Part shown: positions 1 to 6,758 of the stretch, piece by piece
How the letters are laid out: the number at the start of each line of letters is the position of its first letter
Numbering within the stretch: position 1 is the stretch's first letter
The notes under the pieces: generated by a model
The model's input: only the letters and a program-made list of their open reading frames with translations
Database searches by the model: none
What the model was told of the DNA's origin: nothing
NCBI GenBank assembly: GCA_040002435.1
Contig: JBDUEM010000166.1
Location: 1 to 16,889, forward strand
Direction: 5' to 3'
From: JANXXV01 sp040002435
GTDB taxonomy: Bacteria; Acidobacteriota; Terriglobia; Bryobacterales; Bryobacteraceae
DNA: 16,889 bases
Translations under genes and position numbers: made by a program

Positions 1-455
1 GATGCGGCTTCGGCACACTCCCAACGTGCCGCAACATCATCGGGCAGATATGCCGGAACAGAGGCCAGCGCTCGCGCCGAGGCGCAGACCAGTTCATCGA
101 TGAGGTGAATCTCGATCTGCAGCAGATGAGCGCAAACCTCACGCGACAAGCCGGCCAGAGCACGCAGCACAAAGCAGCGGCGAAAATCGCGGGAAAGCCG
201 CAGGACGCGACGGAGCTCCAACGGAAGCAGGGACTCGGCATGCCGATGTTCCGCTGACTCCCGCCTTGAAACCTTCGCAGCTATGGACGCCGCCATCGTT
301 CTTTGCATTAGCATTTCGCCCTCGTCGCCGTTCCGCTCCATCACGCGGATGCCTTCCATGACAGCAGCTTCCGCTCCCGCGGCGCTTCCAGTTAGCAGCA
401 AAGCAGCCACAAACGTACCGCCCAAAGCCTCGTCGATCATTGGTAAGCAAGCCAT
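1..455 (-). CDS. Degenerate sigma-70-like (ECF-like) protein, partial
   Basis: The open frame runs from an ATG at 455 off the left edge without a stop (151 complete codons). The start is supported by GGAGGG, 8 bases upstream of the ATG. The product is Ala/Leu/Arg-rich and helical. Its layout resembles a small sigma factor. An N-terminal stretch (GGTFVAALLLTGSAAGAEAA, then VMEGIRVM) resembles region 2, where ECF factors have a helix ending in an acidic motif. A second stretch (LPLELRRVLRLSRDFRRCF and LAGLSREVCAHLL) has the shape of region 4.2. The recognition-helix signature usual in region 4 (GTVKSR type) is absent; in its place is QIEIHLIDELVCASARALA. I read it as a sigma-like protein of a type I believe recurs in Acidobacteria, possibly no longer DNA-binding. 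The real frame is supported by start context and alternating sigma-like helices; function is not known. Confidence 0.72.
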   Translation of the reverse strand, partial: MACLPMIDEALGGTFVAALLLTGSAAGAEAAVMEGIRVMERNGDEGEMLMQRTMAASIAAKVSRRESAEHRHAESLLPLELRRVLRLSRDFRRCFVLRALAGLSREVCAHLLQIEIHLIDELVCASARALASVPAYLPDDVAARWECAEAA

Positions 456-595
456 CGGTCGTACCCTCCAACAGGCGATTCTGAGTTCTTAACAACACTA
501 CGGCATCCCGCTCACTGAAACATCCCAAGAAGGAACACTTTTGCGATACCACTACACTGTCGGGCGGCGATACCACGGACGGGGTATTTTAGCCC

Positions 596-1006
596 TTACG
601 ATCTGGGCCCGGCAGGGGGAATGATGATCTCACGGCGTCCGAAAAGCCTCGCATCGACCGAGAACGCTCCCGGACCCAAAATGATAATGGCCCACAAGAT
701 CACTGTGGCGAAGGCGATATCCGTTTTCGAATCGACCACGGCCCTGGAGGAAACGGGAAGCAGAACTACCGTGGCGGCGCAGCCCAACCCGGCCACCGTG
801 GCCGCGATTGGCGTCAGGAAACCTATCAGCAGAAGGCCGCCTGTGGCGATTGCCGCCGAGCCGGCGAATCCCGAACCCGGGAGGGGATCATTATCGCTCA
901 ACCAGTTTTGCCCCTGAACCAGAAGCGTTAATGCGATAGCCGCTCGCAGCAGCAACAGGGCTGTTCCCGGCCAGCCACCGGGAAACGCGGAAAATAGGCG
1001 TCGCAG
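596..1006 (-). CDS. DoxX family membrane protein
   Basis: This is a small integral membrane protein of about 136 residues. It has four hydrophobic segments: one around GTALLLLRAAIALTLLVQG, two in the GSAAIATGGLLLIGFLTPIA and GLGCAATVVLL stretch, and a last one at FATVILWAIIILGPGAFSVD. The ending GPGAFSVDARLFGRREIIIP is typical of DoxX-like proteins. I place the start at a CTG at 1006. AAGGAGA lies at 1019-1013, six bases before it, and the resulting N-terminus (LRRLFSAFPGGWPGTALLLL) matches what I know of acidobacterial relatives. No in-frame ATG, GTG or TTG lies between the ribosome site and the conserved part. The only conventional alternative is a TTG at 955, which has no good ribosome site and would remove part of the first membrane segment. 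The substrate and role of this family are not settled. It follows the response regulator gene after a 125-base gap and may be transcribed separately. Confidence 0.82.
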   Translation of the reverse strand: MRRLFSAFPGGWPGTALLLLRAAIALTLLVQGQNWLSDNDPLPGSGFAGSAAIATGGLLLIGFLTPIAATVAGLGCAATVVLLPVSSRAVVDSKTDIAFATVILWAIIILGPGAFSVDARLFGRREIIIPPAGPRS

Positions 1007-1046
1007 CTGATGTCTCCTTGTCTTCTTGGCGCTTGGAGAAACCGCA

Positions 1047-1062
1047 CCTACTGTAGCGTAGG
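1047..1062 (-). promoter_or_regulatory. Inverted repeat upstream of the DoxX gene
   Basis: CCTAC and GTAGG are separated by 6 bases, and the repeat also contains the 9-base palindrome CTACTGTAG (1048-1056). It lies about 40 bases before the DoxX start in a 125-base gap and could be an operator or a small hairpin. No T-run follows, so it is not a typical terminator. Confidence 0.3.
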
Positions 1063-1131
1063 GGATATGTCGGGGTTGTGAATCCCCAAGGCTCGGAGTC
1101 TGCTGCTACCACTTTTGGGGAATGGCGCCGA

Positions 1132-1761
1132 TCATAACTGGATGATTCCACGACGCACCGCGATGGCAATCGCCTGCGTGCGATCCTTCGCGCCAAGCTT
1201 GTCCATGATGTGTTTCATGTGAACCTTCACCGTCTCTTCCGAGATAAAGAGCAAATTCGCAATATCCCGGTTTCGATTGCCGCCGGCCACCTTCCGCAGA
1301 ACTTCTGTTTCCCGGGTAGTCAGGTCCTCGTCGCCCATATGCTCGGCCAAATGTGCGGCCACCTCCGCCGGAACGCGTTTTTTCCCTGCGTGTACCTGGC
1401 GGATCACTCCGACCAACTCATTGGGCGGCATATTCTTCAGCAGGTAACCGCGCGCTCCGGCTTCCAGGGCGCGCTGAATCTCCACGTCTCCTTCAAACGT
1501 GGTCAGCATGATGATGCGCGCTTCAGGAAACTCCGCGCGGATCGCAATCATCGCGTCGATGCCGCTGAGATCGGGAAGCCTGAGGTCCATTAGTGTCACG
1601 TCGGGACGATGTTCCCGATATTGGCGGATCGCATCAGTGCCGCTCGCCGCCTGGGACACGAGCAGCATGTCCGACTCGTTGTTGATGATGGCGGCTATCC
1701 CTTCCCGAAGAAGCGGATGATCGTCGACGCTGAATACGCGAATTTGGCTTTGATCGGTCAT
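1132..1761 (-). CDS. NarL/FixJ-type response regulator
   Basis: This is a cytoplasmic two-component response regulator of 209 residues. The N-terminal receiver domain (about 6-122) has the acidic pair D13/D14, the phosphoacceptor D59 in LMDLRLPD, T87/T88 in MLTTFEGD and the conserved K109 in YLLKN, so all active residues are present. A LuxR-type helix-turn-helix follows at about 145-205 (LTTRETEVLRKVAGGNRNRD, then IANLLFISEETVKVHMKHIM). The ATG at 1761 overlaps the stop of the upstream sensor kinase gene (ATGA), which implies translational coupling and a cognate pair. Phosphotransfer from the kinase to D59 is expected to drive dimerisation and DNA binding. Targets are unknown, but the co-transcribed GH16-like gene is a reasonable candidate. 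Domain assignment is certain; the regulon is inferred. Confidence 0.95.
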   Translation of the reverse strand: MTDQSQIRVFSVDDHPLLREGIAAIINNESDMLLVSQAASGTDAIRQYREHRPDVTLMDLRLPDLSGIDAMIAIRAEFPEARIIMLTTFEGDVEIQRALEAGARGYLLKNMPPNELVGVIRQVHAGKKRVPAEVAAHLAEHMGDEDLTTRETEVLRKVAGGNRNRDIANLLFISEETVKVHMKHIMDKLGAKDRTQAIAIAVRRGIIQL

Positions 1762-4700
1762 TTGGTCACTCCAGTTCTATTCGTTGGCTCCTGGCCCGGA
1801 GTCTGCGGCTGGCGCAGTCTGACAAGCCAGGCAAGCCTGCTCTTGCGATGATCCTGAAAAGCGACGTGGCTGGGTACAGAGAGTTCTACTTCCGTGCCGC
1901 CGCCCACGCTGCTGGATACATGCAGCCTTGAGCCGATGCGGTCCGCGCGCTCGCGCATCCCGGAAAGGCCCCAATGTCCTTCCCGTCCCGCCCCCAACAG
2001 TTCCGGATCGATTCCGGAACCGTCATCGCGGATCACCATGCGCAGCCGGCGGGGCGAGTAGGCAAGCTCAATCTCAATGCTTTTGGCCCGGGCGTGGCGG
2101 AATGCGTTGATCAGCGCCTCCCGGCCGATTTTGTATACTTCATCGCGCAGCAACGGATGCAAGGGTCTGGGCTGGCCGTCCACGATGACGCGAAACTCAA
2201 TCTTCTCACGGAGATGTTCATCCGGGATGAGTTCCTCCTTGATGCGGGCAAAGGCATGCTCGAGGTCGAGTGAGGCTGTACTTGATGACCGTAAGCCGCG
2301 GACAGCATTTCGTCCCTCGTCAATCACCTGCTTCATCAGATGCATAGCGCGCGTCAGAGCCGGCTTTGCCTGAGAATCCTCAGGAAGGCGGTTCGCGGCA
2401 ACGTGGACTTGCATGGAGGCGCTAAGAAACCCTTGCAACAGAGTGTCGTGAAGCTCCTGCGCAATCCGCGTTCGCTCCGCAAATCGCTCCTCGAAACGTA
2501 CATTGAGCTGTCTCGCCATCTGATGCAATCGAAACCGGTACAGCGCCACGCATCCAGCCACTCCCCCCATCAGCATGCACGTTCGGAACCACCAGGTTTG
2601 CCAGAATAGCGGGTCGACTTCGATCCCGATCGAAGCCTCCGTTCCGCTCCAAACGCCGTCCGGATTGCTCGCAATTACACGAAAGCGATACGCGGCTGGC
2701 GATAGATTCGTATAAACCGCTTCGCGCGTGGAAACGGGTTCGCTCCACCCATGGTCAAATCCGTCGAGCCGGTACCGAAATCGAACACGGTCAGGAACCG
2801 AGAGACTCAGGCCGGCGTACCCGAAGGTGATCCGCTGATGACCGCCGGAAATGTGGATTTTGCCGCTGATTGGCACAGGGTTGCCGTCGGCCATCACGGA
2901 TTGCACGTGAGGGATGGCGGGCGCCGCGTTACTTTTCAGCCGGCCCGGATCCACCATGGAGATGCCACGATTGAGGGAAAACCACACTCTGCCGGCCGGA
3001 TCTGTGACCACGGACTGAGATCGTTTGACGCCTTCCACACCCCGGAGTCCATCGGCCAAACCGTATTCGCGGATGTCTCCGTCGGTGGTGTTCCCGCGCA
3101 GCAGCCTTTCGCGATTTACCCGCAACACGTGGGTTGCAGTGGCTATCCACAGCGAGCCGAACCTGTCTTCCGCTATACCCAGGACCGATTCACGCAAGGA
3201 CGGAAAGGCGCCGGCGGGGACTTGAAACCGGCGGGATTCACGAAATGCCAGACCGCCGGCGGTACCCGCCCAAAGAACACCTGTTGAGTCCGGTAGTAGA
3301 CAGTTGACATCTTCGGAGGGCAGGCCGTCTTTGGCGGTGTAGGATTGCCAGGCGCCTCTCGACAAACTGCTTAATCCGGCCGGAGTGGCAAACCACATCG
3401 TTCCATCCGTGGTCTCTGTCATCGCGGTGATGGTATTTGACACAAGCCCGTCCGCCATTTTGAAAGTCGTGAACCGCCCGCCGCTCAGCTTACTTACGCC
3501 TCCGCTTAGGGTCCCGGCCCAGACGGTTCCATCAGCAGATTGGTAAACCGAGTAGACACTGTTTTGAGAGAGGCCGTCCGCTCCGGTGTAGGTCCGGGCG
3601 GTGATAGAGGCGGGCCCGGTACGCAGTTGCGTGAGTCCACCGTGCTGCCTTCCCAGCCATACTTCTCCATTTCGTCCGGCAAGCGAATAAATCACGTCCC
3701 GATTCAATTCATTGCTGAGTACGGCGCTGCGATTTCCATCTTTCATCCAGAATAGTCCGCCGCTAACCGGAGCGACCCAGATGCGGCTCCCGGAGTCCAC
3801 GAAAACGGGATTGCTGCCGTCTACGGCCAAGCCTTCGGGCTGCGAATATGTGACAAATGGACTGTCCCGCAGCCGCTCCAGGCCCGCCGCGCTTCCAGTC
3901 CACAAATTCCCTTCGCGATCTTCGAACACCGCCGTCACGGCGTCACGTAGATCGCCATTCCCGTCGATTTTGGAGGCGACTCCATGCCCATTCACCCGCA
4001 GAAGCCCTTGCGAATTTGTTCCGACCCATAGATTGGAATCACGATCCACGGCCATCGCCAGAGCTTGTACACCGTCCAGTGAGCGAGGCACACCGGCCCT
4101 CGTCAATTTCGTGCCGTTCCAACGGGCGATACCCGAGTCGGTTCCCACCCACAGCTCATTGTTTCCAAAGGCAACCAAGGCGTTCACCTTCGGATCCGGC
4201 AATTCTTCGGTGACAGCGAATGTGCGGCCTCCGGCCAGGCGAAACAGCCCGGCGTCGCGCGTCCCCACCCAGATGTCGCCGTTCGAAGTTTGGGCGATCG
4301 AAAGAACAGCGGAACGCGAAAAGTCTTTTGGGGCCGCCGCCGTCTCGAACGTCGTCCCGTGCATCAAGAGGGCGCGAGGTTCTCCGGCCAACAGCCAGAA
4401 AACAAGCCCGCCATCGCGGGAGCGCGCCATGGCGGCAACTGAGCCTCGCGAAAATCCGACTTCTCCCGCAGTTTCCCGAAAAACCCCCTCACCATAGCGG
4501 AGCAGCGTATGCGTAGGATGCCGCAGACGTATCCACAAGCCGCCATCAGCGTCCGGGAGTAAACCTAATACGTGGTTTAGCGCCCGCTGTTCCGCGTTGC
4601 CGGCCTGCATTTGCTGGAAGCTGGTCCCGTCGAAGCGAAATAAACCTTTTTCAGTCCCTACCCAAAGATATCCATCCTTCGTCTGGTCGATGGAATAGAC

Positions 4701-4883
4701 CGGACCTTTCGGAAACCCGCTCTCCGCGCCCCAATGCTGCCGGACATACTGAGACATCGTCCGGTTGGGATCGATGGCGCGGGCCGTCCGCGCGAACCCC
4801 GCGGCCATAGCGATGGAGGCAAGCAGTCGAAAAAGCCGGCAGGGCCTAACCGCGCACCTAAGGCAGATAGGCAAACTTCTCAA
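1758..4883 (-). CDS. Two-component sensor histidine kinase with double beta-propeller sensor
   Basis: This membrane sensor kinase has about 1041 residues. From the chosen TTG start there is a signal-like N-terminus ending in ARA (around residue 40), then 14 propeller-type repeats with the signature DGxLWVGT-xxGL (about 40-645), consistent with two seven-bladed propellers. A Y_Y_Y-type domain follows (about 680-755; FRYRLDGFDHGW), then one membrane helix (about 760-782; CMLMGGVAGCVALYRF). The HisKA_3 dimerisation domain has phosphoacceptor H812 in ELHDTLLQG. The ATPase domain has N926 in REALINAFRHA, a DDGSGID box and a GLSGMRERA box. This is the architecture of propeller sensors for polysaccharide breakdown products, but the receiver and DNA-binding parts are on the separate downstream regulator. 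Start choice is uncertain: TTG at 4883 has GAGG 6 bases upstream and gives a plausible signal peptide; TTG at 4928 and ATG at 4808 are alternatives. It overlaps the upstream gene by 26 bases. Confidence 0.93.
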   Translation of the reverse strand: MRSLPICLRCAVRPCRLFRLLASIAMAAGFARTARAIDPNRTMSQYVRQHWGAESGFPKGPVYSIDQTKDGYLWVGTEKGLFRFDGTSFQQMQAGNAEQRALNHVLGLLPDADGGLWIRLRHPTHTLLRYGEGVFRETAGEVGFSRGSVAAMARSRDGGLVFWLLAGEPRALLMHGTTFETAAAPKDFSRSAVLSIAQTSNGDIWVGTRDAGLFRLAGGRTFAVTEELPDPKVNALVAFGNNELWVGTDSGIARWNGTKLTRAGVPRSLDGVQALAMAVDRDSNLWVGTNSQGLLRVNGHGVASKIDGNGDLRDAVTAVFEDREGNLWTGSAAGLERLRDSPFVTYSQPEGLAVDGSNPVFVDSGSRIWVAPVSGGLFWMKDGNRSAVLSNELNRDVIYSLAGRNGEVWLGRQHGGLTQLRTGPASITARTYTGADGLSQNSVYSVYQSADGTVWAGTLSGGVSKLSGGRFTTFKMADGLVSNTITAMTETTDGTMWFATPAGLSSLSRGAWQSYTAKDGLPSEDVNCLLPDSTGVLWAGTAGGLAFRESRRFQVPAGAFPSLRESVLGIAEDRFGSLWIATATHVLRVNRERLLRGNTTDGDIREYGLADGLRGVEGVKRSQSVVTDPAGRVWFSLNRGISMVDPGRLKSNAAPAIPHVQSVMADGNPVPISGKIHISGGHQRITFGYAGLSLSVPDRVRFRYRLDGFDHGWSEPVSTREAVYTNLSPAAYRFRVIASNPDGVWSGTEASIGIEVDPLFWQTWWFRTCMLMGGVAGCVALYRFRLHQMARQLNVRFEERFAERTRIAQELHDTLLQGFLSASMQVHVAANRLPEDSQAKPALTRAMHLMKQVIDEGRNAVRGLRSSSTASLDLEHAFARIKEELIPDEHLREKIEFRVIVDGQPRPLHPLLRDEVYKIGREALINAFRHARAKSIEIELAYSPRRLRMVIRDDGSGIDPELLGAGREGHWGLSGMRERADRIGSRLHVSSSVGGGTEVELSVPSHVAFQDHRKSRLAWLVRLRQPQTPGQEPTNRTGVTK

Positions 4884-5934
4884 ATACCACCTCGGTCCCG
4901 TTCTGCTGCGGGGTTCGTGATTTGCCAAATATGTACAAGTTTATGTGCACTCTTTCGCCGCCGGGAGAGGGGATGCCGGATGTAAAAACATGCCCTTCCA
5001 CAAGCCGGGCCTTTTCCGCCCGCTCCCGTTCCGTATGGAACGAGACCCGTCCCGGCTCCCAGCGGAAGGAGTGCGTGATCGCCCCCGGCGGGGACACGAA
5101 CCGGAACACATTTGCAGGAACATAGTACGGCTGAATGGTGAACTGAGCATTCTTGGCGGCCGGGTCTCCCCACTGGCTGATTTCGATGTCAATCTCCCGG
5201 TGATTCTGACCCGCTTCCAAAGGGTCCCACGTGAACATGCCGAGCACGGTGCCCGGTTCGAAGCGCGGATTCTGCCGCATGAGAAAGGAGTACGAACCAT
5301 AGCCCAAGCTTCGTGAGAGTGCTACCTCGGCGCAAGTCCACTGGCCGCCTTGTCTGGCGATCCGCAAATGCAGCCAGCCCTTGCTGTCCGTCCATGCGTT
5401 CGAGGCGCTATTGATATGCATAACTCCTGCGCTGTCCGTCACAGTCTGGACGACATCCCAGTCATATCCGCTGAACTGGAGTTTCCTCGGGACCAGGTTC
5501 TCGGACGCCTTGGTCATACGCCCGTCAACCGTGGCAACCGCCAGCACCGAACCGCCCTTCTCAGGGAGGGCATCCGTTGTTCTCGGAGCCGAAAATTCCG
5601 ACTCCACTAAAAGCGCGGCATATTCAGTACCGAGATGCGTGGAACTGCTCCAGGTTGAGTCGCGCTGGATGGCAGTATAGGGACTGCTTGAAAAAGGTTG
5701 GACCCACCAGGTTCCGGCCCTGGCAAAAAGAACAATCTTCTGAGTGGCCGACCGGGCGCCCGTCACACGGCCGGCGATCGTCACCATCTTGGTGTTTCCG
5801 CCCGTTGCGGCCTCCGGAACTTCCGTGAACTCTATGGAAGGGGGAACGCGGCTGGGCAACAACCGGCAGGCGCTAAGGAGAAAGCAAAACAGACTGAGGG
5901 CGGCTGTTCGTGGCGATGGAGAACGCACGGTCAT
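4858..5934 (-). CDS. GH16-like secreted lipoprotein
   Basis: From ATG 5934 this encodes about 358 residues with a lipoprotein signal peptide. A hydrophobic run (AALSLFCFLLSAC) ends in a lipobox with Cys23. A region of about 120 residues follows that I cannot assign. The C-terminal half (about 150-355) resembles a GH16/concanavalin-like jelly roll, with LGMFTWDP followed by the catalytic-type motif HREIDIEIS. E247, D249 and E251 occupy the nucleophile, helper and acid/base positions of GH16. Known GH16 enzymes cleave beta-1,3/1,4-glucans, agar, carrageenan or xyloglucan; substrate cannot be told here. An upstream in-frame ATG at 5994 (AGG 5 bases before) would add 20 charged residues before the signal, so I prefer 5934 despite a weak ribosome site. 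The 3' end overlaps the sensor kinase gene, indicating co-expression. The motif is clear; enzymatic activity is inferred. Confidence 0.82.
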   Translation of the reverse strand: MTVRSPSPRTAALSLFCFLLSACRLLPSRVPPSIEFTEVPEAATGGNTKMVTIAGRVTGARSATQKIVLFARAGTWWVQPFSSSPYTAIQRDSTWSSSTHLGTEYAALLVESEFSAPRTTDALPEKGGSVLAVATVDGRMTKASENLVPRKLQFSGYDWDVVQTVTDSAGVMHINSASNAWTDSKGWLHLRIARQGGQWTCAEVALSRSLGYGSYSFLMRQNPRFEPGTVLGMFTWDPLEAGQNHREIDIEISQWGDPAAKNAQFTIQPYYVPANVFRFVSPPGAITHSFRWEPGRVSFHTERERAEKARLVEGHVFTSGIPSPGGERVHINLYIFGKSRTPQQNGTEVVFEKFAYLP

Positions 5935-6040
5935 CAACGTTGCCGCGCTCCGGCGCCTTCGCCCAGGGTCTTCATGGTCTCTACAACGGTTCATAGCAGC
6001 CTAACCGATTTAACAGCCCGCTGAATCCCCTGGTTTCGCC

Positions 6041-6069
6041 ATATTTCCCTCCCCCGTTCGGGGTATCAA
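6041..6069 (-). promoter_or_regulatory. Weak candidate promoter with internal dyad, upstream of the GH16-like gene
   Basis: Reading leftwards, TTGATA (6069-6064) is followed after 17 bases by AAATAT (6046-6041). The -10 match is poor. The spacer contains the dyad CCCCG-TT-CGGGG (6052-6063 on the plus strand), which could be an operator. This lies in the 250-base stretch between the divergent GH16-like and sigma factor genes; otherwise I see nothing there. Confidence 0.25.
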
Positions 6070-6185
6070 CGTACGCCTGTTGCTCTGTTCACGGCCTATC
6101 CCGAAGGTTACATCGACTCCGGCGGCTCCGCAATTGGAGAGGGCCGCTTGACTGAAACCGTCACTTCACCAGAGAATTGGACAAC

Positions 6186-6758
6186 GTGGATTCCCAGTCG
6201 AAAGAAGTTACACAGCTCCTCATAGATTGGAAGGGGGGTAACCATGCGGCCCTTGAGCAGTTGACGCCGATGGTGTACCAGGAACTGCGGCGGCTTGCGC
6301 AAAGCTATTTGCGGCGGGAGCGCAGCGACCACACGCTGCAGGCAACTGCACTGATCCACGAAGCCTACGTGCGCCTGGTAGACCAGGGGCAACCGGCGTG
6401 GGAGAGCCGGGTCCACTTCTTCGGCATCGCGGCGCAGTTGATGAGACAGATTCTGGTGGATCATGCGCGCAGCCACGGCGCGGCCAAACGCGGCGGTGGC
6501 GCGGCGAAGTTTTCGCTCGACGAAGCTCTGGTTTTCTCGCAGGAGAAATCCCGCACCCTGGTGGATCTGGATGACGCCCTTCGCGAACTGGCGAGCTTTG
6601 ACGAACGCAAATCGCGCATTGTGGAACTGCGCTATTTCGGCGGACTGAGCATTGACGAGATTGCCGAGGCGATGGGAATCTCGGTGGCAACGGTGGGCCG
6701 GGAACTGCGGCTTGCCTCGGCGTGGCTGCGGCGCGCGATGACGGCCGGAGAGCCGTGA
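6186..6758 (+). CDS. ECF sigma factor, TIGR02999-type (kinase-linked)
   Basis: This is an RNA polymerase sigma factor of about 190 residues. Region 2 spans about 20-90 (ALEQLTPMVYQELRRLAQSY, then SDHTLQATALIHEAYVRLVD and HFFGIAAQLMRQILVDHARS). Region 4 lies near the C-terminus (FDERKSRIVELRYFGGLSID, then EIAEAMGISVATVGRELRLA) with an intact recognition helix. The sequence matches the ECF subfamily common in Acidobacteria and Planctomycetes. I chose GTG at 6186 because GA-rich AGAGA lies about 10 bases before it. TTG at 6177 is in frame but has that same motif directly against it. The stop overlaps the GTG of a Ser/Thr kinase gene, and no anti-sigma gene is adjacent. T54 sits where the acidic residues of the region 2.2 DAED motif normally lie, so activity may depend on phosphorylation by the neighbouring kinase. 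Identity is firm; the mechanism is inferred. Confidence 0.93.
   Translation: MDSQSKEVTQLLIDWKGGNHAALEQLTPMVYQELRRLAQSYLRRERSDHTLQATALIHEAYVRLVDQGQPAWESRVHFFGIAAQLMRQILVDHARSHGAAKRGGGAAKFSLDEALVFSQEKSRTLVDLDDALRELASFDERKSRIVELRYFGGLSIDEIAEAMGISVATVGRELRLASAWLRRAMTAGEP

Noticed and set aside
139..576. 145-residue minus-strand frame at the left edge
   Set aside because: It overlaps the sigma-like frame starting at 455, has a Cys/Gly/Arg-rich low-complexity product, and has no ribosome site; the other frame has GGAGGG and sigma-like helices.
3712..4497. 261-residue plus-strand frame inside the sensor kinase gene
   Set aside because: It is antisense to the propeller repeats, rich in Ser/Pro/Arg with no recognisable domain; a by-product of GC-rich coding on the other strand.
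6148..6153. TTGACT as a -35 box for the sigma factor gene
   Set aside because: At 17-base spacing the sequence is AGAGAA, which does not resemble a -10 box.
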